Part shown: one piece after another, positions 55,651 to 64,000 of the stretch
Numbering within the stretch: the stretch's first letter is position 1
How the letters are laid out: each line of letters opens with the position of its first letter
Assembly: GCF_001467615.1 (NCBI RefSeq)
Contig: NZ_LNYA01000030.1
Coordinates: 35,956-99,955 of the forward strand
DNA length: 64,000 nt
Direction of reading: 5' to 3'
Origin: Legionella erythra
Lineage (GTDB): Bacteria > Pseudomonadota > Gammaproteobacteria > Legionellales > Legionellaceae
Notes under the pieces: generated by a model
Told to the model about the DNA's origin: nothing
What the model saw: the letters and a program-made list of their open reading frames with translations, nothing else
The model's database searches: none
Translations under genes and position numbers: made by a program

Positions 55651-56559
55651 TTAAGGGAAGGAAGACAGTGCCTTTTGCAGACAGGGATCCTGTTCGGCAA
55701 AGGCGCTGATGACGATGCGGGTGGCTGCCGCAATGACTTCATTATTGGGGCGGGCATCCACTTTCGGTTGCGTAAAATACACAACCAACGTTACCGGTTG
55801 ACAATGAGGCGGCCAAATGACGCCAATGTCATTACTGGTGCCGTAATCGCCGGTGCCTGTTTTATCACCCACGACCCATCCTTCGGGCAATCCAGCGCGA
55901 ATGCGCGCACCACCGGTGGTATTGTTTCGAAGCCAGGTTATCAATAATTGACGCTCGGGTGAGGCGAGTGTGTCGGTGGTGATGAGTTTCTGCAAACTGA
56001 GCGCCATGGCTTTGGGTGTGGTGGTATCCCTCGCATCACCCGGGATGGCTGTGTTCAATTCTGGTTCAAATCGGTCCAATCTGAACTCGTTATCGCCGAT
56101 TGAGCGCGCAAAGGCTGTGATGGCCTGAGGTCCCCCCAGTTTTTTTAAGATAAGATTAAGGGCCGTGTTATCACTTAACGTGATCGTGGCTTCACTGAGT
56201 TCAGCCAGGGTCATGCCATCGGCTAAGTGTTTTTCAGTCTCCGGCGAATGAACCACCAAGTCCTGCTTGTTATAATGAATTTTTTCATGGAGCAGGGTCT
56301 TGTCGTTCATGCTTTTTCTTAAAAGAGCAGCAACACTAATGGCTTTGCTGGTACTGCACAGGGGAAAACGCTGCCTGGCATGGTATTGAATGACCATCCC
56401 ATTGGCCTGATTGATGGCGGCAATGCCCAAACGGCCTCCGTTAGACGCTTCCAGGGCAGCCAGTTTCTGCTGCAGAGAAAGCAATTCATCCCGGGCATGG
56501 GCAGTTAAAGTCAGGGAAGCCATGGCTAAAAAAAATAAAAAAAGGCGTTTGGATGGCAT
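55651..56559 (-). CDS. Class A beta-lactamase
   Basis: The 302-residue protein has a signal peptide, then the four class A marks: STSK at 69-72 (nucleophile S69, preceded by C68), SDN at 129-131, EPELN at 165-169 (Ambler E166 is the first glutamate) and KTG at 233-235 within DKTGTGDYGTSND. The KTGTGDYG region resembles CTX-M-like enzymes (KTGSGDYG). A partner Cys at Ambler 238, which marks KPC/NMC carbapenemases, is absent. It should hydrolyse penicillins and perhaps cephalosporins. It has no mobile flanks and is likely chromosomal. The range of drugs cannot be inferred. Confidence 0.93.
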   Translation of the reverse strand: MPSKRLFLFFLAMASLTLTAHARDELLSLQQKLAALEASNGGRLGIAAINQANGMVIQYHARQRFPLCSTSKAISVAALLRKSMNDKTLLHEKIHYNKQDLVVHSPETEKHLADGMTLAELSEATITLSDNTALNLILKKLGGPQAITAFARSIGDNEFRLDRFEPELNTAIPGDARDTTTPKAMALSLQKLITTDTLASPERQLLITWLRNNTTGGARIRAGLPEGWVVGDKTGTGDYGTSNDIGVIWPPHCQPVTLVVYFTQPKVDARPNNEVIAAATRIVISAFAEQDPCLQKALSSFP

Positions 56560-56683
56560 AAAAAACTCGTTACGTCGATTAATAAACAGGATGGGGGCCT
56601 TAACATCTCATGGCGGAATAGATGCGCCCTTGGCGTCAAGTTCTGCTATGCTAATGGTAAAGCAACGGTATTGGAATGCCTTG

Positions 56684-56905
56684 ATGAAGAAATTTTTACT
56701 GATGGCGTTTTGGGCATTGACATTTCCTGTCGCCGCTAACGATCCCCCGGAGTCTGCCATTGTCGATCAGAAATATGATCAGGAACGTTGCGTTAAGGAT
56801 CTCATGAATCGCTGCCAGGAGGATTGTAAAGCGGTAAACGATCCGGATTGCATTTCACGTTGTCAGGAAAACGCAAAAAATGAGTGCCTTCAGGCGGGCG
56901 AATAA
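56684..56905 (+). CDS. Small cysteine-rich exported protein
   Basis: From the ATG at 56684 the protein is 73 residues: a signal peptide (MKKFLLMAFWALTFPVAA) and a mature part with six cysteines. The order is C-x7-C-x3-C-x7-C-x3-C-x7-C in CVKDLMNRCQEDCKAV and DPDCISRCQENAKNEC. Spaced pairs C-x3-C suggest two disulfide-linked helices. GGA precedes the ATG 8 bases upstream; longer readings overlap the beta-lactamase gene. Another Cys-rich exported protein lies at 61299. Confidence 0.62.
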   Translation: MKKFLLMAFWALTFPVAANDPPESAIVDQKYDQERCVKDLMNRCQEDCKAVNDPDCISRCQENAKNECLQAGE

Positions 56906-56930
56906 TAGCCGCCTTATCGCGGGCAGCGTC

Positions 56931-59900
56931 TTAAGGTTCATTAGAGAAAGAATCATTAAGAGTCGCGGGTAAGCCTTCTTCATAATACTCATCCCCTTTG
57001 AAAATCACTTTTTTCCCGGACAGGGCTGCAATGCGTTGTCCGGGCAGGATAAAGCCCACCACATTGAGCGGATCAACTGCCGCAAGGCTAATCGCTTCGC
57101 GATGCGGGGCTTTATTTTTAATGGCTCTTAGCGAATCAACGGCATAGGGAAGCGCAAATTGCTCGCCCAAAAACCCACTGACAAAGCGCCCGCCGCGAAT
57201 TTCACCCCGGGCTTCCAGACGCCTAAAAACAAGTAATAACTCACGCCAGGCAGGCATTAATTTTTCCCTGGCTATCAAATCGCGAAAGACCACCCCGTAA
57301 CGCTTTAATAACAGCCAGCACAGGGCTTCTGTTTGCCTATCGGTGTTAATTGGTGGTGTTTTAAGTAAAGACCAGCGCCCGGTACTGTACTGATGACGCA
57401 AGGGGTGACGGCGTTTTTTGTTTAAGCGCCGCCTGGGGTCAATCAGCGAGCGCAGATTATCAAAACCATCGGCCGTGGTTAGCCCCGCAGTTACCAATTC
57501 CCATAAGGCCATTTCAATTTCTGATTTCAACGCCTGAACGCCTTCGGCAATGTCATTAAAGAAAGAGGCGCCATGGCTTTTAAGAAAGGCGTAAACACAG
57601 CGGGCAACGTGGCTTAAATGGCCTAATTTTTCCTCTTGTTCGACAGGCTTAATGACTGGCATCCAGTCTGCTTTATCACGTACAAAAAACGTAATTGGCG
57701 CTACACTGGTTGGAATAACCCGTTTATTTTCAGACACCGTGTCGTTGGCTTTTGACAGGCGGCCCCAACCGATAATGCCCATCAGGCAAAGCCTGTCCAG
57801 CAGGCCGGGATCGTAAGCATTGACGCGCTTGGCAAAGATATCCTTTTCCCAGGATTTAGCCGGTATCTCAACGCCCTGAAGCTGGCTTATTACTTCGATG
57901 AGGCCCTGTTCATCCCGCAATTGCGTACCCGGGGTGACATGCTGCCAGGCGAGTAGCCACTGCATGAATTTAATGGCGGTCACTGGCTCTATTTCGCGGC
58001 GCAGCTTGCCTAAGGTTAACCGGTGGATACGGGCTAAAATGCGGCGTTCGCACCATTCCTGTTCAGGGCCTGTGAATGATCCCCGTAAAATGGCGCCGCT
58101 GGCTTCAAGACGCAAAAGCGCCTGCTCCGTTTCGTTAAGCGCCAGGGAAAGAACCCTGGCCAATTGCTGTGCGCTGACGGGGCCGCTTGAAAACATCCAG
58201 CCACGGATTAATTCAATCAGCGCGTCCTCGCGCAGTAAGGGTTTCTCTTCGATGACCGGCAAGACATCCTGAATAAGGGCTTGTGGGTAAAGATTGACAA
58301 CAGTTTGGGTTTTTTCAGCGGCGAACCAGAATGATTCGCCTTCAATGGTGGCTATGCCAGCGCGTTTTTCCTGTTGCAATTCCTTAAAAAAACAGAGCCA
58401 GGGGTTGTCAGGTTGAAGCGATTGCAAATAAGTAACCGGCAGAACAATCAAGGTTTGTAACGCATCCTGCAGTTCATCTTTATCACGAACATCGGGCCAG
58501 ACCTGTTGTCTGACTTCAGCGATGATGTCGCTGTCCAGTTGCCCTATCTCTTCAAGCAGCGAATCAGGCAGAATACGCCTTAAGGTCACCGCGCGAGCAC
58601 GCCTTTCCTCCAGCGGGGCGTCATCCAGGAAGGCATAGGGATTGGCATTTAGAATTTCATGGGCAAACGCCGACGGGGTTGGGGTATCCACTGCCAGGCT
58701 TTGAATCTCGCCCTTCTTAAGGCGTTCAAGCACCTCAATCAATCCCTGCAAATCCAGCGCTTCGGTCAACGCATCCTTGATGGTTTCATGAATTAAGGGG
58801 TGATCGGGTAAGGCAATATCGCGTCCGCCCAGGTTATCCTGACAGGCGGCGGCATCCGGGAACACCGCGGCCAGCAAGTCGTCAGCCAGCATGCGTTGGA
58901 TGTTAGGCGGTACTTTTTTGCCATTGCGGAAGCGAACCAGAGCCAAGGCGCGGCCAGCGTCCCAGCGCCAGCGGGTAGCGAAGAGGGGGGATTGCAAAAC
59001 GGCCTGGGTAAGTACTTTGGTAATGCTTTTAGGATTTAAGAAGGCAAAAACATCGGCCAGGGGGAAACTGTGCTGTTCAGCCAGAGCGATATTGATGCCG
59101 TCATCGGTGGCAGAGGCCTGCAATTCGAAATTGAAGGAGCGGCAAAAGCATTTGCGCAACGCCAAACCCCAGGCCTTATTGATACGGGCGCCAAAGGGGG
59201 CGTGAATAATTAACTGCATGCCGCCCGCTTCATCAAAAAAGCGTTCGGCGATGACCGTCTCTTGTGTGGGTACGGCGCCTAAAAGGGCTCGTCCCTGCAG
59301 AATATATTCTATCAATTGCTCAGCGCCTGCCCGGTTAACCTGACAATTTTCCATAAGCCAGTGAAGCGCGTTCTGCGTCAGTGCTGATTGCTCACGGACT
59401 GGGGCAGCCGGCATGCATTCCGCCGGCAACAGGTCGCTTAAGCGCTGGCGTAATGCCGATACGCGCAGCGACAACTCCCTGGTTCGCCCGGGCGCTTCGC
59501 CACGCCAGAACGGCACGGTAGGCGGGGCGCCATGCGCATCTTCAACCAGTACACGCCCGGATGCGCTTTCAATACGGCGAATCTGCCAGGAGGTACTGCC
59601 AAGCAGAATAATGTCGCCGCGATTGCTTTCCACGGCAAAATCCTCATCCAGTGTCCCGACCATGGCGCCGGTGGGTTCGGTGATGACCGTAAACAGGCCA
59701 TTTTCAGGGATTGCACCGCCATTGGTGATGGCCGTTAAGCGGCTGCCGCGGCGGCCTTTGACCCGGCCATTCACCCGATCGCGAAATAAATAGGCACTAT
59801 AGCGTCCGCGTGAGCCGGCTATGCCTTCGGCCAGCATGTCAAGGACCTCATCAAATGTTTGCCGCGGCAATGCCCGATAAGGGTAAGCGCGCCTGACCAT

Positions 59901-61199
59901 GGCAAACAGGGCGTCTTCCTGCCATTCATCCGTGGCACAGCTTGCGACCAGTTGCTGCGCCAGAATATCAAGCGGTGCTTCAGGAATGATGAGTTCATCC
60001 AGATCCCCGTCGCGGATTGCGTGAACCAGGGCGGCGCACTCCTGCAATTCATCGCGGGTCGTGACAAAAAGGCGCCCTTTGGATACTGCGCCATGCCAGT
60101 GTCCTGCCCGTCCTACCCGTTGGAGCATAACAGCAATGGCACGTGGGGAACCCAATTGGCAAACCAAATCCACACTGCCAATGTCAATACCAAGTTCAAG
60201 GGAGGCCGTTGCGACCAGGGCCTTTAATTCGCCATTTTTTAATTGATTTTCTGCTTGCAGGCGTAGTTTTCGGGATAAACTGCCGTGGTGAGCCGCCACC
60301 TGCTCAGGGCCTAATCGTTCGGCCAGATGATGGGCAACTCGCTCAGCGACCCGCCGGGTATTGGCAAAGATCAAGGTTGAACGGTTTTGCCTGGACAACT
60401 CTGCCAGACGGTCATAAATCTCATCCCACATCTCATTGGACGCCACAGCACCCAGCTCAGAAGAGGGGACTTCCACGGTCAATTCCAGGTGTTTCGCGTG
60501 GCCAATGTTGATAATTTTAGCCTTGTTGGCGCGGTTACCCATTAAAAAATCAGCGACCCGCCGGAGCGGTTTTTGGGTAGCGGACAAGCCAATGCGTTGC
60601 GGCGGTTGATGGGTGATTGCCTCCAGGCGTTCGAGCGACAGGCTTAAATGGCTACCGCGTTTGTCGTCGGCTAAAGCATGAATTTCATCAATAATTACGG
60701 TTTTTACCGTGCGCAGGATTTCGCGGCTTTTCTCCGTGGTGAGCAGGATATAGAGCGATTCCGGCGTCGTTACCAGGATGTGAGGCGGTTTTTTTGCCAT
60801 GGCGGCACGTTCTTTTGCTGGTGTATCACCGCTGCGAACAGACACGCTTATTTCAGCCATCGGCTGGTTGCCGCTTTCGGCTAAGGCCAGAATACCATTT
60901 AAGGGGGTCATGAGGTTTTTTTGAATGTCATTACCTAAGGCTTTTAGCGGCGAGACATACAGCACCTCGGTTTCATCGCTTAATGTCCCGTCCAGGGCTT
61001 TTCGAATTAATTGATCCAGGCAGGCTAAAAACGCAGCAAAGGTTTTCCCCGAGCCGGTTGGCGCTGAAATCAACGTTGCATTGCCGGCGAGAATGGAAGG
61101 CCAACCCTGACGCTGTGGTTCGGTCGGCTCGCCAACCTGATGGATAAACCATTTGCTAACCAGAGGATGGGCCCAGTCGAGACTGTGTGCCTGTTTCAT
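56931..61199 (-). CDS. lhr: Lhr-type DEAD/DEAH helicase, long form
   Basis: The protein is 1422 residues from the ATG at 61199, or 1436 if a GTG at 61241 is used. It has Walker A APTGSGKT, the DEIH box in VIIDEIHALADD, SATQ, and motif VI QRVGRAGH within the first ~420 residues. Then come the winged-helix and beta-barrel parts, and a long C-terminal region. That is the length class of E. coli Lhr (1538), not the ~800-residue ligase-associated helicase. It is a 3'-5' ssDNA translocase, with a role in repair inferred. A TTACAA/TATACT pair overlies the GTG, which favours 61199 as the start. Confidence 0.9.
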   Translation of the reverse strand: MKQAHSLDWAHPLVSKWFIHQVGEPTEPQRQGWPSILAGNATLISAPTGSGKTFAAFLACLDQLIRKALDGTLSDETEVLYVSPLKALGNDIQKNLMTPLNGILALAESGNQPMAEISVSVRSGDTPAKERAAMAKKPPHILVTTPESLYILLTTEKSREILRTVKTVIIDEIHALADDKRGSHLSLSLERLEAITHQPPQRIGLSATQKPLRRVADFLMGNRANKAKIINIGHAKHLELTVEVPSSELGAVASNEMWDEIYDRLAELSRQNRSTLIFANTRRVAERVAHHLAERLGPEQVAAHHGSLSRKLRLQAENQLKNGELKALVATASLELGIDIGSVDLVCQLGSPRAIAVMLQRVGRAGHWHGAVSKGRLFVTTRDELQECAALVHAIRDGDLDELIIPEAPLDILAQQLVASCATDEWQEDALFAMVRRAYPYRALPRQTFDEVLDMLAEGIAGSRGRYSAYLFRDRVNGRVKGRRGSRLTAITNGGAIPENGLFTVITEPTGAMVGTLDEDFAVESNRGDIILLGSTSWQIRRIESASGRVLVEDAHGAPPTVPFWRGEAPGRTRELSLRVSALRQRLSDLLPAECMPAAPVREQSALTQNALHWLMENCQVNRAGAEQLIEYILQGRALLGAVPTQETVIAERFFDEAGGMQLIIHAPFGARINKAWGLALRKCFCRSFNFELQASATDDGINIALAEQHSFPLADVFAFLNPKSITKVLTQAVLQSPLFATRWRWDAGRALALVRFRNGKKVPPNIQRMLADDLLAAVFPDAAACQDNLGGRDIALPDHPLIHETIKDALTEALDLQGLIEVLERLKKGEIQSLAVDTPTPSAFAHEILNANPYAFLDDAPLEERRARAVTLRRILPDSLLEEIGQLDSDIIAEVRQQVWPDVRDKDELQDALQTLIVLPVTYLQSLQPDNPWLCFFKELQQEKRAGIATIEGESFWFAAEKTQTVVNLYPQALIQDVLPVIEEKPLLREDALIELIRGWMFSSGPVSAQQLARVLSLALNETEQALLRLEASGAILRGSFTGPEQEWCERRILARIHRLTLGKLRREIEPVTAIKFMQWLLAWQHVTPGTQLRDEQGLIEVISQLQGVEIPAKSWEKDIFAKRVNAYDPGLLDRLCLMGIIGWGRLSKANDTVSENKRVIPTSVAPITFFVRDKADWMPVIKPVEQEEKLGHLSHVARCVYAFLKSHGASFFNDIAEGVQALKSEIEMALWELVTAGLTTADGFDNLRSLIDPRRRLNKKRRHPLRHQYSTGRWSLLKTPPINTDRQTEALCWLLLKRYGVVFRDLIAREKLMPAWRELLLVFRRLEARGEIRGGRFVSGFLGEQFALPYAVDSLRAIKNKAPHREAISLAAVDPLNVVGFILPGQRIAALSGKKVIFKGDEYYEEGLPATLNDSFSNEP

Positions 61200-61298
61200 G
61201 AATGATAAAACTTGGGATGTGAGACTGTTTAAAGTATACACTATATCGATTTTGTAAGACCTGAAAAAGGGTTATAATGGGGAGAAAAGGGGGGATGC

Positions 61299-61781
61299 AT
61301 GCAAAAGCTACTTTATGCGGTATTGCTTTTTATTCTGAGTGCGGCTGCTTTTGGCGAAGACCGTTGTTTTGATTTAAAAAAAGGGAAAGCAATTCTCAAA
61401 GAATTGGAAGTCATGGTTGAAGATACCCTGTGCGCACAGCCTCTTTCGGCTGAGCGTGTACGCCAAGGGATAAACACCATTTTACCCCAGGTGATGAATA
61501 AAGCCTTTTTGGGGGCTGCCCCGCCTGATAATTGGCAGATGATGGTGAATGAAGTACAGCAATCCTGCCTGAAGGATCACACGAACCTTTGTTTAAACCA
61601 CGTTCAACACGAAGTGCAAGCCTGTGTCTCCGCGCAATTACCCGCCTTCATCCTGTTCTGGGCTCCCTGGTTTGCTGAACACTGTCAGGCAATAAATAAA
61701 GCGCTTATTTTAAACTGGAAAGAAAAGAAACCGCAGGTTCAGCAGTGGATTAATGCGTTTAAACTGCAAACCACTAATTAG
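61299..61781 (+). CDS. Exported cysteine-rich hypothetical protein
   Basis: The 160-residue protein begins with a signal peptide (MQKLLYAVLLFILSAAAFG) and then has seven or so cysteines (DRCFDL, DTLCAQ, QQSCLKDHTNLCLN, QACVSAQ, HCQAINK). The mature part is helical with no recognised family. It is divergent from the helicase gene. It might share an operon or regulation with the small Cys-rich protein at 56684, which has a similar style, but the two are not adjacent. Confidence 0.65.
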   Translation: MQKLLYAVLLFILSAAAFGEDRCFDLKKGKAILKELEVMVEDTLCAQPLSAERVRQGINTILPQVMNKAFLGAAPPDNWQMMVNEVQQSCLKDHTNLCLNHVQHEVQACVSAQLPAFILFWAPWFAEHCQAINKALILNWKEKKPQVQQWINAFKLQTTN

Positions 61782-61931
61782 CCGAAAGGGCCGTTTCCTT
61801 TATCCCTACCTTAAAAAGGGATGTCCATGCGTTTCACTGCCCAGGCCCCATGCCACAATTTAGCGGTTATTTATTGGATTTTCTGTCATGAAATTATATA
61901 GTGGCTTAAACCCTTTCCAAGCCGGTGAAAA

Positions 61932-63749
61932 ATGCCTCTCTTTTTATTTAAGGATATTGAAGAAAAAAGTTGTGATGCAGCCAAACAACAATTTGGCATT
62001 ACCGAGGATGCCATTGTTCTTGATGACGATTCATTGCCGTGCTTAAGTTCTGCCAATCCACCGTTCGTTATTCTTGGCCATACAGAGGAAGTGATTTACG
62101 ATTATGCCCTGTGGCAAAGTAAGAAGCAGACTTTGGGTGGCTTGACGGCAGAGGAGATGGCTGAGCGTTTTGCGGCCATGATCCCCAAAGAAAAGCGTCG
62201 GCAACTGCATGATTTGTATCTTGTTGCCTGTGAGGCCGGCTTAAATGACTCCCCTGAAAAGCCGTGCTATGCGCGGGAGCTCGCTTATAAATTATACAAA
62301 AAAGGGTTTACCGGGGTTGCTGTGCATACGGTGACCAGTCCTCCTTTAAAGGATACGCCCCATTATGCCGGTATGCGGGTGGAGTTGGTAACCCAACTCG
62401 GCATTGAAGGGCAATTAGACGGCATACAACTCGGGCACGCCCGGGCTTTTATAACAACACCGGATTACGAAAAAATATCCGAGCAAGTCAGTGCGATGGA
62501 ATTAGAGCTTCGCGGCATCCAGGGGCATACGCTTGAGGCAATAAAACGCCGCTCCGAGTTAAACCGCCAGATTTTAAACGCAAACGGTCAGCTTCACTCG
62601 GAATCGCGCAAACATTTAATTATGGATGTAGCCGATTTAAAGACAGAACTGGATCGCCCTGAAAACACTTTCCGTGCTCAACCATCGCTTAAGGCCATTG
62701 AGGCTAAACCCAAGCAGTTAGAGCTGGAGCGGGGGTCTGTTAAACAACAAAAAATTAATCGCCAGATTAAACCCTTAGTCTCTCAAAAAATGCATGATGA
62801 GATTTATGGTCCTCTGATTGAGCAAGCCCGCAAAGACAAACTTTTGTTGGCTGTTTTAGCGGAATTATCCGAATTGCAGCGCCGATACCGAAACGATGCG
62901 AAATACTTAAAAAATATTGACTCGCTTGTCGCGTTGATGAAAGACAAACAACAACATTGGCAGCAAGCTCTCTTTGAAAAAATGGATGCCTACCACACGT
63001 TGTCAGTTTTAGAGAAATTGACAACAAAGCGCTCAACCTCCACATTTTATGATTTGATGCTCCACCTGGTGAGGGCCTATCGTCTCAAGCGTACGGACAT
63101 TGACTCCTCCCTTGAGGACTCGATTAAAAAAGCTGTTCCTGATTTGGCCATCGAGCAGGTTATTTTCAATAAAAATAAAGATGCCCTGGACGTTACTCTG
63201 GTTTCGCGAGTGGGGGAGAAAGTCTTCTTGATCGAGTTTTCCTTAGAAAAGAAGGAACAGGGAAAAATATCTCCGGCATTGATAAAGAAAAAAATCGAAA
63301 AGGGCGAAAAAAGAGAGGAGGAGAGTAAAAAAACCTATGTGGTTAAAGCCCAGTCGCCTTCAGACTGGGAAGACGATCTGCTTATTCCAAAGCCTATGCA
63401 GCCCTTACCCGCCCTCGGTCATTATTACCAGTATGCCAATCGTCATCATTTTTGGCCGGCTGCGATCGAAAAAGGCCAATTTGCAACGCTTCGTGGTGAT
63501 GCATTAAAGCAGGCCATCCTGACTGATTTTAAACAACAAATCGAAGCTTGCGATACGGACAGAAGCCTTAAGGCATGTGGGGCAAGATTACGCAAGACAT
63601 CCGAGTTTTCAGTGTTATCGAGAGCTCAGGATCCATTAACTTACTTTTTTAGCTGGTTGCCCTGGGTTAAAACCTCCTCAGAGAAAGCCTTCGATCGAAT
63701 GCTTTCAGATCAGACGCACTCCTTGAGTTCGCTTAAGAAAGATCAATAA
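61932..63749 (+). CDS. Caspase-fold (C80-like) domain protein, candidate effector
   Basis: The 605-residue protein has, at ~40-140, a clan CD cysteine peptidase pattern: VILGHTEEVI (His50), LGGLTAEEMAERFAAMI, then a hydrophobic strand before ACEAG with Cys100, and YARELAYKLYKKGFTGVAVHTVT. This matches the His, the G-L-S-A-E-E-L-A helix and the Cys of RTX-type cysteine protease domains. Residues ~180-350 form a long coiled coil (METELRG-like). The rest is unknown. There is no signal peptide. An effector role is inferred. Confidence 0.6.
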   Translation: MPLFLFKDIEEKSCDAAKQQFGITEDAIVLDDDSLPCLSSANPPFVILGHTEEVIYDYALWQSKKQTLGGLTAEEMAERFAAMIPKEKRRQLHDLYLVACEAGLNDSPEKPCYARELAYKLYKKGFTGVAVHTVTSPPLKDTPHYAGMRVELVTQLGIEGQLDGIQLGHARAFITTPDYEKISEQVSAMELELRGIQGHTLEAIKRRSELNRQILNANGQLHSESRKHLIMDVADLKTELDRPENTFRAQPSLKAIEAKPKQLELERGSVKQQKINRQIKPLVSQKMHDEIYGPLIEQARKDKLLLAVLAELSELQRRYRNDAKYLKNIDSLVALMKDKQQHWQQALFEKMDAYHTLSVLEKLTTKRSTSTFYDLMLHLVRAYRLKRTDIDSSLEDSIKKAVPDLAIEQVIFNKNKDALDVTLVSRVGEKVFLIEFSLEKKEQGKISPALIKKKIEKGEKREEESKKTYVVKAQSPSDWEDDLLIPKPMQPLPALGHYYQYANRHHFWPAAIEKGQFATLRGDALKQAILTDFKQQIEACDTDRSLKACGARLRKTSEFSVLSRAQDPLTYFFSWLPWVKTSSEKAFDRMLSDQTHSLSSLKKDQ

Positions 63750-63769
63750 TGGGCGACGTGTTACCCTCT

Positions 63770-64000
63770 CCCCAACCCTCTCCCAGAGGGAGAGGGAGCT
63801 GGCAGTAGGTATTGCTTCCTTGCCCAATATTCCCTCTCCCTGGGAGAGGGTTAGGGAGGGGGAGCTGGCAGTACGTATCGCTTCCTTGCCCAATATTCCC
63901 TCTCCCTCCGGGAGAGGGTTAGGGAGAGGGAGTGGGTAGTACGTATCGTTTCTTTGCCCAATATTCCCTCTCCCTGGGAGAGGGTTAGGGAGGGGGAGTT
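63770..64000. repeat. ~67-bp tandem repeat, continues past the window end
   Basis: Units with GCCCAATATTCCCTCTCCC begin at 63822, 63888 and 63956 (periods 66 and 68). Each carries a hairpin CCCTCTCCC-TGG-GAGAGGG, with variants CAGAGGGAGAGG and CCGGGAGAGG, then GGGGGAGCTGGCAGTACG. An incomplete unit begins at 63764. The array is cut by the window edge, so its total copy number is unknown. It follows the protease-like gene by about 20 bases. Confidence 0.85.

Noticed and set aside
55651..56559. A KPC/NMC-type carbapenemase
   Set aside because: The Cys at Ambler 238 that pairs with C69 in that group is missing in KTGTGDYG.
56684..56905. A small Tim-like twin CX3C protein
   Set aside because: CX3C pairs exist, but their spacing of 7 is shorter than in small Tims, and the signal peptide points to the periplasm.
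63770..64000. A CRISPR array at the window end
   Set aside because: Period ~67 with the same sequence across the full unit; hairpin repeats, not spacers.

Overview
The window reads as a chromosomal segment of a Legionella species or very close relative. Four things point there. One is a myo-inositol cluster in the order iolT-iolG-iolCB(fused)-iolD-iolE. The second is an Entner-Doudoroff operon zwf-pgl-edd-glk-eda-sugar transporter with a GH15 glucoamylase beside it; both arrangements are known from Legionella pneumophila. The third is a scatter of eukaryote-like or effector-like proteins (SH2 domain, protein kinase, mono-ADP-ribosyltransferase plus SidE-type phosphodiesterase, CaaX-box protein, caspase-fold protease-like protein, Wip-like phosphatase remnant). 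The fourth is a set of host-interaction style orphan ORFs. No rRNA, tRNA, CRISPR array, insertion sequence or prophage was seen. Species cannot be assigned from the sequence alone.

Layout. 1-3829: partial membrane-anchored FMN-binding glutamate synthase-like protein, a 2H phosphoesterase, an HDAC-family deacetylase and a small frameshifted protein. 4000-11276: a rearranged copy of a dispersed repeat, then the iol operon on the minus strand. 11415-14220: an exported alpha-toroid-like protein, a methyltransferase and a stand-alone SH2-domain protein. 14360-23665: the Entner-Doudoroff operon with a good sigma70-like promoter, a strong hairpin, a 133-bp tandem repeat array (five units and a partial sixth), and the convergent glucoamylase. 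23733-30857: an orphan effector candidate, a PNPOx-family protein, a tryptophan-less avidin-family protein, a poly-gamma-glutamate hydrolase-like protein, an AT-rich DnaA-box cluster, epmC, a VOC protein, a CapA-like protein, an acidic small protein and a GDT1-family transporter.

30841-47263 is the richest accessory stretch. It holds the mART + SidE-like PDE protein, an ATP-dependent DNA ligase with its MBL-fold exonuclease, an MHS-type transporter, a CaaX-box effector candidate, a HIT protein, an MFS/LpxI-like/orphan operon, a tyrosine-kinase-like protein with a tyrosine-rich tail, two small orphans and a decayed Wip-like phosphatase. 47433-53372 is a complete RND tripartite efflux operon. 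53562-63749 holds an alpha-solenoid effector candidate, a class A beta-lactamase, two small Cys-rich exported proteins, a long Lhr-type helicase and a caspase-fold/C80-like effector candidate. The window ends in a second tandem repeat (about 67 bp) that runs off the edge.

How it works together. The iol and Entner-Doudoroff blocks give uptake and breakdown of inositol and of glucose, with periplasmic or secreted glucoamylase releasing glucose from host glycogen or starch. The effector-like genes are mostly single, flank housekeeping genes, and are best explained as Dot/Icm substrates, though no secretion gene lies here. The most striking idea is a phosphotyrosine pair in one window: a kinase with a tyrosine-kinase-type catalytic loop and a tail of YxxL-like motifs, and a single-domain SH2 protein. 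The second is a protein that seems to join the two catalytic activities of SidE ligases (mART and PDE) in reversed order.
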